NCBI GenBank assembly: GCA_002425225.1
Contig: DILV01000016.1
Coordinates: 62,001-126,000, forward strand
From: Thiothrix sp. UBA5583
Lineage (GTDB): Bacteria; Pseudomonadota; Gammaproteobacteria; Thiotrichales; Thiotrichaceae
Direction: 5' to 3'
DNA length: 64,000 nucleotides
Under the pieces are notes generated by a model. It did no database searches and had not been told where the DNA came from. It saw only the letters and a program-made list of their open reading frames with translations. Within the stretch, counting starts at the first letter, position 1, and each line of letters begins with the position of its first letter. The position numbers were made by a program, and so were the translations under genes. Positions 35,109 through 42,055 of the stretch are shown piece by piece.

Positions 35109-35173
35109 AGCATGATGGCGGCGTGGAGAGACTTGGTGGAAGTGCTGCATATGCTAAAGCAAGAGGTGTGTAG
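35109..35173 (+). pseudogene. Relic of an rtcB 3' end after the Druantia-like module
   Basis: Just nine bases after the druE stop, a stretch encodes MMAAWRDLVEVLHMLKQEVC, clearly akin to the RtcB C-terminus VMAAQSDLVEVLHTLKQVVC. Over 35115-35171 versus 25327-25383 I count 47 identical bases of 57. There is no upstream rtcB sequence, so only the end of the gene is left. The two-gene helicase module is thus bracketed by the true rtcB end and this diverged copy. Confidence 0.75.
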
Positions 35174-35185
35174 AAAGGCTAAAAA

Positions 35186-35659
35186 TCATTCTCCTGCCAA
35201 GCGTAGCGCCTCAGTTACCACCACGTCGCTGAGATACAGATTTGCCTGTTGGATAATCATCGCATAGGGCTTGATTGCCGAAATCAGCCCTTTTTCCTTG
35301 GCACGTAATAATAGTCCTAAGCTGCCGATAGCTTTAATGGCATTGAGTAATGCTACTTTTTTGGCGCGTTGATCATCAATCAACAAGTGCTGGGCATTCA
35401 GGCGCTTGTACAAAGCCATTGCTTGTAATTCGCCCGCACCAAGCCCGTTAGCGGTGATGACTAAAGCAGACAAATCAACATCTACCGTTTTGTCACTCAG
35501 GTAGGCTCGCAGTTTTTCAGCGGCGGGCTTGCCTGCAATAACACATTCTTCAAACACCGCACGCGGCACACGGACTTGTTGATAAAGCGCGTCCAACAAG
35601 TGCAATCCATTGCATACTGCCAATGCAACCAAGGCAGAACTATCCGCTACAATAATCAT
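35186..35659 (-). CDS. DUF3368 PIN-like toxin of a UPF0175/DUF3368 pair
   Basis: 157 residues. It starts IIVADSSALVALA with the first PIN-domain Asp, has a conserved acidic GLGAGELQAMAL with Glu, and LLIDDQRAKKVA with the paired Asp residues, together forming a four-acid PIN-type nuclease site. DUF3368 proteins of this kind are encoded after UPF0175 proteins. Its ATG overlaps the partner's TGA. PIN toxins usually cut RNA, often tRNA or mRNA; the target here is unknown. Placement beside an RNA-ligase locus is suggestive only. Confidence 0.8.
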   Translation of the reverse strand: MIIVADSSALVALAVCNGLHLLDALYQQVRVPRAVFEECVIAGKPAAEKLRAYLSDKTVDVDLSALVITANGLGAGELQAMALYKRLNAQHLLIDDQRAKKVALLNAIKAIGSLGLLLRAKEKGLISAIKPYAMIIQQANLYLSDVVVTEALRLAGE

Positions 35660-35907
35660 AAATCGCGCAATGCCTCCAACTCCGCTTCGAGTTCACCGGG
35701 TTCGTAGTGGATGACAGGGATTTTGTGTTTGGCGCATTCTTCGTAAAAGCGGTAGCGGTCTACGCCTGCAAACTCACAGGCAAATCCAGCGGATATTTTC
35801 CCCACCTGAAACATGGCGAGAGCCGCGTACAGCTTGATTTGCTTGGCAAGTTCGGGAAGCGTGTAGTCCAACCCGAATTGTTCAGGGACATCGAGTGTAA
35901 CCTGCAT
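35656..35907 (-). CDS. UPF0175 family antitoxin-like protein
   Basis: 83 residues from the ATG at 35907; GAGGTG seven bases upstream supports it over the GTG at 35916. The segment YTLPELAKQIKLYAALAMFQVGKIS followed by GFACEFAGVDRYRFYEECAKH is a helix-turn-helix-like core typical of UPF0175. The acidic tail GELEAELEAL probably contacts the toxin. It is the first gene of a two-gene toxin-antitoxin operon, overlapping the DUF3368 gene as ATGA. Confidence 0.8.
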   Translation of the reverse strand: MQVTLDVPEQFGLDYTLPELAKQIKLYAALAMFQVGKISAGFACEFAGVDRYRFYEECAKHKIPVIHYEPGELEAELEALRDL

Positions 35908-35942
35908 TTCTAACACCTCGGTTAGCGTTTTTCATGAACTCA

Positions 35943-36380
35943 TCATAGCGGTTCAGGCTCGGATTCCGCAATGTGGTTAGGTGCACACGGATACAGCGTG
36001 ATATACATACCCATCCCCAAAGCGGTCATGCGACTCAGCGTTGCATGGGTTAGCTCATTCCTGACACGCGCCCCATCACCACATTGATAGCCAATGTCCA
36101 ATGTTTTGCTCATGCAAGCGTCCCAAATGGCACGGGCTGAAGCATCCAGTGCTTCGATAGCATTGAGCATGGCTACAATGGTCAGTTCAGGTTCGCGCAG
36201 GTGCAATGCCTCGTCAGCCGCCTCATTGACTTCCAACGTTGCATACCATTTGCCGTCATCGCCAACCCCAGCGTGCAATGAATAAAAGCCACTGGTTTCC
36301 AATGCCTGCACCAGAAGCGTCAAATCCTGCTCGGCAATCAGGTCAAGGTCGGTGTTGAGATAGTGGGTTGTTTCTTTCAT
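35943..36380 (-). CDS. Unknown 145-residue protein divergent from the slipin operon
   Basis: 145 residues, not assigned to a named domain. It opens ETTHYLNTDLDLIAEQDLT and has a regular alternation of helical and strand-like parts, with LYATLEV-like (WYATLEVNEAADEAL), MLNAIEALDASARAIWDAC and DIGYQCGD segments; no signal peptide or membrane helix. It faces the upstream activator site and sigma-54 promoter of the slipin/tRNA-like transcript, its ATG lying four bases from that site. I recall similar unnamed proteins near band 7 and RtcB genes but cannot confirm this. A role in RNA repair is a hypothesis. Confidence 0.65.
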   Translation of the reverse strand: MKETTHYLNTDLDLIAEQDLTLLVQALETSGFYSLHAGVGDDGKWYATLEVNEAADEALHLREPELTIVAMLNAIEALDASARAIWDACMSKTLDIGYQCGDGARVRNELTHATLSRMTALGMGMYITLYPCAPNHIAESEPEPL

Positions 36381-36384
36381 GAAA

Positions 36385-36407
36385 ATAGATTCCTATCTTT
36401 ATAGATA
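36385..36407 (+). promoter_or_regulatory. Putative upstream activator site of the tRNA-like/slipin transcript
   Basis: ATAGATT, two bases, TATCTTTA, two bases, GATA, matching the rtcB site at 23996-24018 in 19 of 23 positions. The inner TATCT/AGATA half-sites are a perfect dyad here. It ends 90 bases before the -24 GG, against 91 for rtcB. It also abuts the start of the divergent 145-residue gene and could repress or activate it. Confidence 0.6.
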
Positions 36408-36495
36408 CACAGGTTCATCATCTGGTTTTCTCTTTAAAAACCAATTACCCATATAAACCCAATAATTTTAATAGTTTAAAAAACAACAACCAACT

Positions 36496-36511
36496 TGGCA
36501 CACCCCTTGCA
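36496..36511 (+). promoter_or_regulatory. Sigma-54 promoter of the tRNA-like/slipin transcript
   Basis: TGGCACACCCCTTGCA, identical in all 16 bases to the rtcB promoter. GG is at 36497-36498 and GC at 36509-36510. The expected start is near 36521, giving a leader of about 475 bases before the slipin ATG. The 617-base stretch from 36381 to 36997 has no protein gene but holds this promoter, its activator site and the structured RNAs listed next. Confidence 0.85.
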
Positions 36512-36541
36512 TTACCATTCACGACTTTCGTTACTCGTGGA

Positions 36542-36559
36542 GCAGGTTCAAATACCTGC
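36542..36559 (+). ncRNA. T-arm-like hairpin at the start of the slipin leader
   Basis: GCAGG and CCTGC form a 5-bp stem enclosing TTCAAATA, which contains the tRNA T-loop sequence TTCAAAT but has eight bases in place of seven. It lies about 20 bases after the predicted start. No matching D-arm or acceptor was found, so it may be a third, degenerate tRNA-like part or a coincidence. Confidence 0.35.
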
Positions 36560-36611
36560 CTGACGCGCCCACCACTGGTGTACCCGCGTATCTGTTTCAG
36601 AAGTCCCCAAC

Positions 36612-36674
36612 GCAGCTATAGCTCAGTGGTAGAGCAACCGCAAGGTGGTCATGGGTTCGAGCCCCATTAGCTGC
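36612..36674 (+). ncRNA. tRNA-like RNA 1, anticodon arm replaced by a GCAA hairpin
   Basis: 63 nt. Acceptor GCAGCTA pairs fully with TAGCTGC. TA, then D-arm GCTC/GAGC with loop AGTGGTA (conserved GG). The T-arm ATGGG/CCCAT with loop TTCGAGC is perfect. Where a tRNA has a 17-nt anticodon arm there is only ACC-GCAA-GGT, a 3-bp stem with a GNRA loop. No CCA is encoded. It cannot decode, yet the T- and D-arm features that tRNA enzymes recognise are kept. It is transcribed from the sigma-54 promoter ahead of the slipin gene. Confidence 0.75.
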
Positions 36675-36677
36675 TCC

Positions 36678-36745
36678 TTACCATAGCTCATTTGGTAGAG
36701 CACTTGATTTGATCAAGCTGTAGTGGGTTCGACTCCCACTGGTAA
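36678..36745 (+). ncRNA. tRNA-like RNA 2, shortened anticodon loop
   Basis: 68 nt, three bases after the first element. Acceptor TTACCA/TGGTAA (6 bp), TA, D-arm GCTC/GAGC with loop ATTTGGTA, arm CTTGA-TTTGA-TCAAG with a 5-nt loop where tRNA has seven, variable CTGTA, and a perfect T-arm GTGGG-TTCGACT-CCCAC. It is two anticodon-loop bases and one acceptor pair short of a tRNA and has no encoded CCA. A normal decoding tRNA is unlikely. It could be a tRNA mimic or a cleavage substrate. Confidence 0.75.
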
Positions 36746-36780
36746 AACTACCCTTTTACGGTAGCCTAGCCCGCAAGGGC
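36742..36780 (+). other. Overlapping alternative hairpins after the tRNA-like pair
   Basis: GTAAAA (36742-36747) can pair with TTTTAC (36754-36759), competing with the acceptor strand of tRNA-like RNA 2. Alternatively CTACC (36748-36752) pairs with GGTAG (36760-36764). A further stem GCCC-GCAA-GGGC follows at 36769-36780. The remaining 200 bases before the slipin ATG are GC-rich with no ORF that I believe and only weak further hairpins, such as CGTG...CACG around 36820. Confidence 0.45.
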
Positions 36781-36997
36781 AAACAACGGCAAACCACCAC
36801 GGTCAACGCCCGACGGCAGTACGTGTTTCGGCACGGATTACCCGACAGCGACGACCAACACCCGCGCCGCCTTGACGGTGGGTCTGCGGGGTGCGAAACC
36901 GCCACTGCTTCGGCTCACGCGGCTTTCCCACCTCGCACAAATCGTCAAGCCTGCACGGGTGTGGGGGAATGCCACCCAATTTTTACAGGACAACGCC

Positions 36998-38161
36998 ATG
37001 TTATTCAAAACCAAAATCATTGTTCCAGAAACACATCGCGGGCTGTTGTTCAAAGACGAACAGTTCGTTGAAATCCTGCCTGCGGGTGTCCACACCTTTT
37101 ACGGCTGGAAAAACCAGTATCGCGTCCAGCAATTCGCCGTTACTGGCAGTGCGCAAACCTTTGTGCCGGATGATGTCGTCAGCCTTGCTGATTTGCACCC
37201 TGAAAAATTCGCGGCGCAAATCCAACGCTGGGAAACCAGCGAACAGGAAGTCGGCTTGCTGTACCAAGACAATGTACTGAAAGACATCAAGCCGCCCGCG
37301 CAACGAGGCGCGTACTGGCAAGGTCAGCGCAGCATCGAAATCCGCAAGCTCGACATCAGCACCGATTTCAAGCTGCCAAAAGCCTTGGCAAGCCAATTGC
37401 TGGCAGCCAAAGACCCCATATTACGGGCGGCGGTGCTCAACGCGATGGCTATTGCCATCATCCCGGAAGGCCATAGCGGTTTTCTGGAAGTTGACGGCGA
37501 ACAGCACGCCATGCTGACAGCGGGTACGCACGTTTGGTGGAGGTTCAACCACACCATCGAAGCAACCCAGTTGGATTGCCGCTTGCAAAACATGGAAGTC
37601 AACGGTCAGGAAATCCTCACTAAAGACCGCGTAGGCTTGCGTATCAACCTTTCCGCCATGTGGCAGATTGTTGACCCGCAGCAAGTCAAAACGGCACTGG
37701 CAGACCACAAGGACTACTTGTACCGCGAACTGCAACTGGCGTTACGCGCCGTGGTTTCCACCCAAACGCTGGACGAATTGCTGGCAGACAAAAACCTGCT
37801 GAACCAATCCATCCAGCAAATAGTTGCGGAAAAAGCGGCCGCTTACGGCATCGACCTGAAAACCGTCGGGGCGCGTGACATCGTATTGCCCGGTGATATG
37901 AAGGCGATTTTGGCGCAAGTCGTCGAAGCCGAAAAACGCGCCGAAGCCAACCTGATTCGCCGCCGCGAAGAAACGCAGGAAACCCGTTCCCTGCACAACA
38001 CCGCCAAGGTCATGGAAGGCAACCCGGTCTTGCTGCGCCTGAAAGAGCTGGAAATCCTCGAAAAGATCACCGGACGCATCAGCACCCTGAATGTCTACGG
38101 CGGTCTGGATGGTGTCATGAACGATCTGGTCAAGCTGACCGACAAGGGCAAAGCCGCGTAA
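36998..38161 (+). CDS. Slipin (SPFH/band 7 family) protein
   Basis: 387 residues from the ATG at 36998, with ACAGGA upstream; the frame is open further but would enter the structured leader. Key segments are IVPETHRGLLFKDEQFVEILPAGVH-type repeats (two such: also IIPEGHSGFLEVDGEQHAML), the SPFH core LTKDRVGLRINLSAMWQIVDP, and a helical C-terminal part VVEAEKRAEANLIRRREETQETR that should form a coiled coil for ring assembly. Unlike membrane slipins it lacks a clear N-terminal membrane helix. Slipins are repeatedly found in RtcB RNA-repair loci; this one shares promoter and activator site with rtcB. Confidence 0.88.
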   Translation: MLFKTKIIVPETHRGLLFKDEQFVEILPAGVHTFYGWKNQYRVQQFAVTGSAQTFVPDDVVSLADLHPEKFAAQIQRWETSEQEVGLLYQDNVLKDIKPPAQRGAYWQGQRSIEIRKLDISTDFKLPKALASQLLAAKDPILRAAVLNAMAIAIIPEGHSGFLEVDGEQHAMLTAGTHVWWRFNHTIEATQLDCRLQNMEVNGQEILTKDRVGLRINLSAMWQIVDPQQVKTALADHKDYLYRELQLALRAVVSTQTLDELLADKNLLNQSIQQIVAEKAAAYGIDLKTVGARDIVLPGDMKAILAQVVEAEKRAEANLIRRREETQETRSLHNTAKVMEGNPVLLRLKELEILEKITGRISTLNVYGGLDGVMNDLVKLTDKGKAA

Positions 38162-38170
38162 CATTGCTAG

Positions 38171-38212
38171 GGGCGAAACATTTTTCGCCCTATAGCCATT
38201 GCTGGCAATGGC
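38171..38212 (+). terminator. Double hairpin after the slipin gene
   Basis: GGGCGAAA-CATT-TTTCGCCC (38171-38190) is a perfect 8-bp stem. GCCATTGC-TG-GCAATGGC (38195-38212) is a second perfect dyad right after it. Neither is followed by a clear T-run, so they may stop exonucleases or act as Rho-type or weak terminators. Confidence 0.5.
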
Positions 38213-38336
38213 AAACCAGTACGGGCTGAAACTGCCGCGTTAGTGTTGGCTACTGTTGCCATCCAACAGTCAGGCGGTACTTGAGTCGGACGGGTAAAAC
38301 CATTAGAAAGGCGCATCAATCAAACGCGGGGTAAGG

Positions 38337-38909
38337 ATGGTTCGTTGGCTGTTGCTGATGAATCTGGTGACAATACTGGCAGGTTGTGCGCAGACACCAC
38401 CAGCAAGCACGGTATCTAGCAACACCAGTACGAATGTCTGTATGCAGCAGGTGCAGGATTTGCAGCGGATTCCGCCTGCGCCCACCAGCCCCACGGATGG
38501 TTTTCGCCGTAACCAGTTGTGTATTGCCGAGCGGGTTTGCAGGCAGCGGGCGGAATTCACCGATCCACGCTGGCTGGATCAGGTGATGCAAGATTTCATC
38601 ACGGCTTACACCCGCAAAACCCTGCACTGGGAGCAATTGCTGGCAAACTGCCAGCAGCGTTCGCCCCTGAATCCGTTACGCAAGCTGCTATGCCAACGCG
38701 AGATGGCGCGTTACCATATTTTCACCGATTTGCGGGCAGCGCTGGATCAGGCCGGATGCGGCACGGATGCTGATTGGCAACGGCTGGAAGGTCATATCAC
38801 TGCCTGTATCGCTGATGCAGGTTATGCCCCGTTGCTGTCGGATTACATCCAGCACCGAGTGGTGAATTACCGCAATCAGGTACGCTGGGCGTGCCAGCAC
38901 CACCAGTAA
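38337..38909 (+). CDS. Hypothetical lipoprotein
   Basis: 190 residues. The N-terminus RWLLLMNLVTILAGCAQ has a lipobox (LAGC), so Cys17 is probably lipidated. The mature part has eight further cysteines (for example NVCMQQVQ, QLCIAERVC, LLANCQQ, LLCQREMA, AGCGTD, ITACIAD, WACQHH), enough for several disulfides in the periplasm. The family was not recognised. It ends two bases before the dctD stop, convergently. Confidence 0.65.
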   Translation: MVRWLLLMNLVTILAGCAQTPPASTVSSNTSTNVCMQQVQDLQRIPPAPTSPTDGFRRNQLCIAERVCRQRAEFTDPRWLDQVMQDFITAYTRKTLHWEQLLANCQQRSPLNPLRKLLCQREMARYHIFTDLRAALDQAGCGTDADWQRLEGHITACIADAGYAPLLSDYIQHRVVNYRNQVRWACQHHQ

Positions 38910-38910
38910 G

Positions 38911-40266
38911 CTACTCGCGGAACTGCCCGCGCTCCAGCCCGTATTTCTTCATCTTGTCCGTCAGTGTTTTGCGCGGCAAATCCAGCGCTTCCATCACCTC
39001 GCGGGTATTGCCCTTGTGGTGGTTGAGCGCCTGTTCGATCAGGGTTTTCTCGAAACACGCCACCTGTTCTGCTAATGACAGCCCTTCCGGTTTCTCGCTC
39101 GACTGCATCAGTGCGGCAAGGTCGAAATTGTAAGCCTCCCCCAGCAACACATAGCGCTCGGCAATATTGCGCAATTCACGGATATTGCCCGGCCAGTCAT
39201 GCCCCAGCAACACATGCAGCGCCTGGCTGTTGAGTGGCGGCACTTCGGTTTCGCACCGCGCTGCCGCCACCAGCACAAAATGTTGGAACAGCAAGGGAAT
39301 GTCTTCGCGCCGCGCCCGCAATGGCGGCACTTCCAGCGTCACCACATTCAGGCGGTAATACAAATCTTTGCGGAATTCTGCCCGTTCCGCCGCTTCCTTT
39401 AAATCCACCTTGGTGGCAGCAATCACGCGAATGTCGAGTGGGATCAGCTTGTTGGAACCCAGCCGCTCAATCTTGCGCTCCTGCAACACCCGCAGCAGCG
39501 GCGCTTGTGTCGATAGCGGCATCCCCTCGATTTCGTCCAGAAACAGCGTGCCGCCGTTGGCATGTTCAAACTTGCCGATACGCTTGGTTTTCGCCCCGGT
39601 GAAAGCCCCCGCCTCATGCCCGAACAGCTCGCTATCGAGCAGGCTTTCAGGAATTGCCGCGCAATTGATTGCCACGTAATTATGGTCGCGGCGCTTGCTC
39701 TGCTCGTGGATGGAACGCGCCACCAGTTCCTTGCCCGTGCCAGTTTCGCCCCACACCAGCACATCGGCGTTGACGTTGGCAATGCGGGTAATCATCTTGC
39801 GCAGGTTCATGATGGCTGGGGTTTGCCCAATGATGCGCGGGCCGGGGCGGGTCTGGTTTTCCAGCGCCTCTTTCAGGGCGCGGTTCTCCAGTGTCAGGCG
39901 GCGTTTGTCGCTGGCGCGTTTCACCACTTCCACCAGTTGGGTGTTGGAAAACGGCTTTTCCAGCAGGTCATAACCGCCCTTGCGGATCGCTGCCACCGCC
40001 GTTGCCACATCGGCATGTCCGCTGATCAGGATCACCGGCAGGTCGCGGTCGATTTTCAGCACCCGTTGCAGTAATTCCAGCCCATCCATCCCCGGCATTC
40101 GGATGTCGGAAATGACCACACCCTCGAATTCGGGGGTGATTTTCGCCAAGGCTTCCGTGGCTGTTGCAAAGGTTTCCACCTCGTAACCTGCCAGCAACAG
40201 CGATTGCGCAGTAGCATCACGTACTGCCTTTTCGTCATCCACCAGAATGATGTTCGCCGTAGTCAT
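38911..40266 (-). CDS. dctD: Sigma-54-dependent response regulator, DctD-like
   Basis: 451 residues. Receiver domain: DDE near 11, phospho-acceptor Asp in VVISDIRMPGMDG near 55, Lys in LEKPFS. The AAA+ domain has GETGTGKELVARSIH (Walker A), GAFTGA (sigma-54 contact loop), GGTLFLDEIEGMP (Walker B) and WPGNIRELRN. A Fis-type HTH ends the protein (NTREVMEALDLPRKTLTDKMKKYG). DctD activates C4-dicarboxylate uptake genes when phosphorylated by DctB. No dicarboxylate transporter gene is in the window, so its target is elsewhere. It overlaps dctB by four bases. Confidence 0.9.
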   Translation of the reverse strand: MTTANIILVDDEKAVRDATAQSLLLAGYEVETFATATEALAKITPEFEGVVISDIRMPGMDGLELLQRVLKIDRDLPVILISGHADVATAVAAIRKGGYDLLEKPFSNTQLVEVVKRASDKRRLTLENRALKEALENQTRPGPRIIGQTPAIMNLRKMITRIANVNADVLVWGETGTGKELVARSIHEQSKRRDHNYVAINCAAIPESLLDSELFGHEAGAFTGAKTKRIGKFEHANGGTLFLDEIEGMPLSTQAPLLRVLQERKIERLGSNKLIPLDIRVIAATKVDLKEAAERAEFRKDLYYRLNVVTLEVPPLRARREDIPLLFQHFVLVAAARCETEVPPLNSQALHVLLGHDWPGNIRELRNIAERYVLLGEAYNFDLAALMQSSEKPEGLSLAEQVACFEKTLIEQALNHHKGNTREVMEALDLPRKTLTDKMKKYGLERGQFRE

Positions 40267-42053
40267 GGCTGGCCTCCCTCGCTGGCCTGTTGCAGGGTCA
40301 GGGTGAAAATCGCCCCACCTTGCGGGGCATTGCGCACGCTCAGATTACCCTGCATGTCTTTGGCAAGTCGATAGGAAATCGACAGGCCCAGCCCCAGCCC
40401 TTTGCCGATGGTCTTGGTGGTGAAGAAGGCTTCAAACACATGCGGCATGGCGGCCTCACTGATACCAGAACCGTTATCACGCACGCTCACCGCCACCTGC
40501 CCATCGGCTTGTTGCAGGGCAATCCAGATGCGCTGTTCGGGCTGTTCCTGTACTGCGTCGGCAGCATTGCTCAGCAGGTTGACCAGAATCTGTTCCAGCC
40601 ACACCAGATCGGCTTGCACGTAACGGGTGTTCTCGGCACGCAACTGTTCCAGCACGATCGGCGTTTGCACCAGTTTGGGCTGCACAATGCTGAGGGCAGA
40701 ATCCAGCGCCCGGTGCAGGTCACAGGTTTCAATCTGCCCGGCACTTTTGCGCGAAAAGGTCTTGAGCTGGCGGGTAATCGCTGCCATGCGCTCGGTCAAG
40801 GCAACGATTTCAGTCAGGTTGCTGCGGGCAATCTCCGGCTTGCCGATGTCGAGGAATTGTGCGGCATTGTCGGCATAGGCGCGGATCGCGGTCAGCGGGT
40901 TGTTGAGTTCGTGGTTGATGCCAGCGGAAAGCTGCCCTAGTGCTGCCATTTTTGCCGCTTGCACCAGTTCTTCCTGGGTACGGCGCAGTTCATGGGTGCG
41001 CTTTTCGACCTTGGCTTCCAGTTCCTCGCGGATATGTTGCTCGTAATCGCGGCGCTGGCGCTGGTTTTTCCACACCGTATACACCAGCAGCAAGGTCAGC
41101 AACAGGATGAAGGCCGCCAGCAAGGTGCTGACCAGGGCTGTACGGCTAACATGGCTCCAGTCGGTCAGGACGTAGACATCCCAGCCCATCAGATTCATGC
41201 TGTGCCGTTGCGCCCAGTAGCTGTTTTCTCCGTAACCGACCCGCTGGGTTTCCAGGCTTGGGTCAATGCGCAAATAATCTGGCAGCAAACCAATCGGCAG
41301 GCGGTCATAACGCTGGTTGGCGTGCAATTCCGCCAGCACTTCCTCGGACAGGGGAAACAGGGATTTCTGCAACCAGTCGCTGTTGCTGGACATGAAGACC
41401 ACGCCGTCATTCCCTACCACCATGAAACTGGCATTTTCCTGCCGCCAGGCACTTTCCTGATTGTTGATGTCGACTTTGGCAACCATGGCCCCTAGAGCCT
41501 TGTGATGCTCATCCGTCACGGCATGTGCAAAATAGTAGCCGCGCTTTTTGGAAGTCGTGCCAAGAGCAAAATAGCGCCCGATTTCCCCGCGCATCGCTTG
41601 CTGGAAATACGGGCGGAAGGCAAAGTTCTTGCCGATGAAAGACGCTTGGGTATTCCAGTTACTGGCTGCGATGGTCAGGCCGTCGGCACGCATCAGGTAC
41701 AGGTCGGAGGTATGCGCAATCCGGTTGGCGGTTGCCAGTAATTGGTTGAGCTGTTGTAGCGTGGCAGAATCCGGGTTGCGGGTAGTAAGCACTGCACGGG
41801 TTTGCGGGTCTTGTGCCAGCAGTTCCGGCAGGTAGCTGTGTTTTTCCAGCTCAGCGTTGAGTTGTCCAACCAGTTGCTGGGTGAGGTACTGGGTTTGTTG
41901 CTGCAAACGCTGGGCTGCGCTTTGTTGCACAGTTTGATAAACGACTAGCAAGGTCAGCCCGGCAAACAGAGCAAACAACCACACCACCGCTGTCCGACTG
42001 GGCGGTAAACGTTTTCCCGGCAAAGCAGATGCGGGGGGCTGGTTGGCTTTCAT
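40263..42053 (-). CDS. dctB: Sensor histidine kinase, DctB-like
   Basis: 596 residues. A membrane helix at about 22-42, a periplasmic double-PAS-type sensor of about 260 residues (SDLYLMRADGLTIAASNW, FAFRPYFQQAMRGEIGRYFALG, and RGYYFAHAV) and a second helix near 300-322 precede a coiled coil. The kinase core has the H-box SAGINHELNNPLTAIRAYADNA, N-box LVNLLSNAADA, and G-boxes VRDNGSGI and KGLGLGLSIS. The sensor layout is that of DctB, which binds C4-dicarboxylates. Cognate with the overlapping dctD. Confidence 0.9.
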   Translation of the reverse strand: MKANQPPASALPGKRLPPSRTAVVWLFALFAGLTLLVVYQTVQQSAAQRLQQQTQYLTQQLVGQLNAELEKHSYLPELLAQDPQTRAVLTTRNPDSATLQQLNQLLATANRIAHTSDLYLMRADGLTIAASNWNTQASFIGKNFAFRPYFQQAMRGEIGRYFALGTTSKKRGYYFAHAVTDEHHKALGAMVAKVDINNQESAWRQENASFMVVGNDGVVFMSSNSDWLQKSLFPLSEEVLAELHANQRYDRLPIGLLPDYLRIDPSLETQRVGYGENSYWAQRHSMNLMGWDVYVLTDWSHVSRTALVSTLLAAFILLLTLLLVYTVWKNQRQRRDYEQHIREELEAKVEKRTHELRRTQEELVQAAKMAALGQLSAGINHELNNPLTAIRAYADNAAQFLDIGKPEIARSNLTEIVALTERMAAITRQLKTFSRKSAGQIETCDLHRALDSALSIVQPKLVQTPIVLEQLRAENTRYVQADLVWLEQILVNLLSNAADAVQEQPEQRIWIALQQADGQVAVSVRDNGSGISEAAMPHVFEAFFTTKTIGKGLGLGLSISYRLAKDMQGNLSVRNAPQGGAIFTLTLQQASEGGQP

Positions 42054-42055
42054 CG

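Noticed and set aside
36612..36745. Two ordinary tRNA genes
   Set aside because: Acceptor, D and T arms are right, but the first has no anticodon loop and the second only a 5-nt loop and 6-bp acceptor, so they are reported as tRNA-like RNAs.
36521..36900. A Y RNA with Ro60-binding stem
   Set aside because: CTTTCG occurs near the transcript start (36525-36530), but no proper GNCGAA partner pairs with it and no Ro60/Rsr gene is in the window.
38911..40266. DctD as the activator of the rtcB and slipin promoters
   Set aside because: It is paired with a DctB-type dicarboxylate sensor, has a receiver domain and not an RtcR-type CARF/RNA-sensing domain, and lies outside the cluster. A different activator is more likely.
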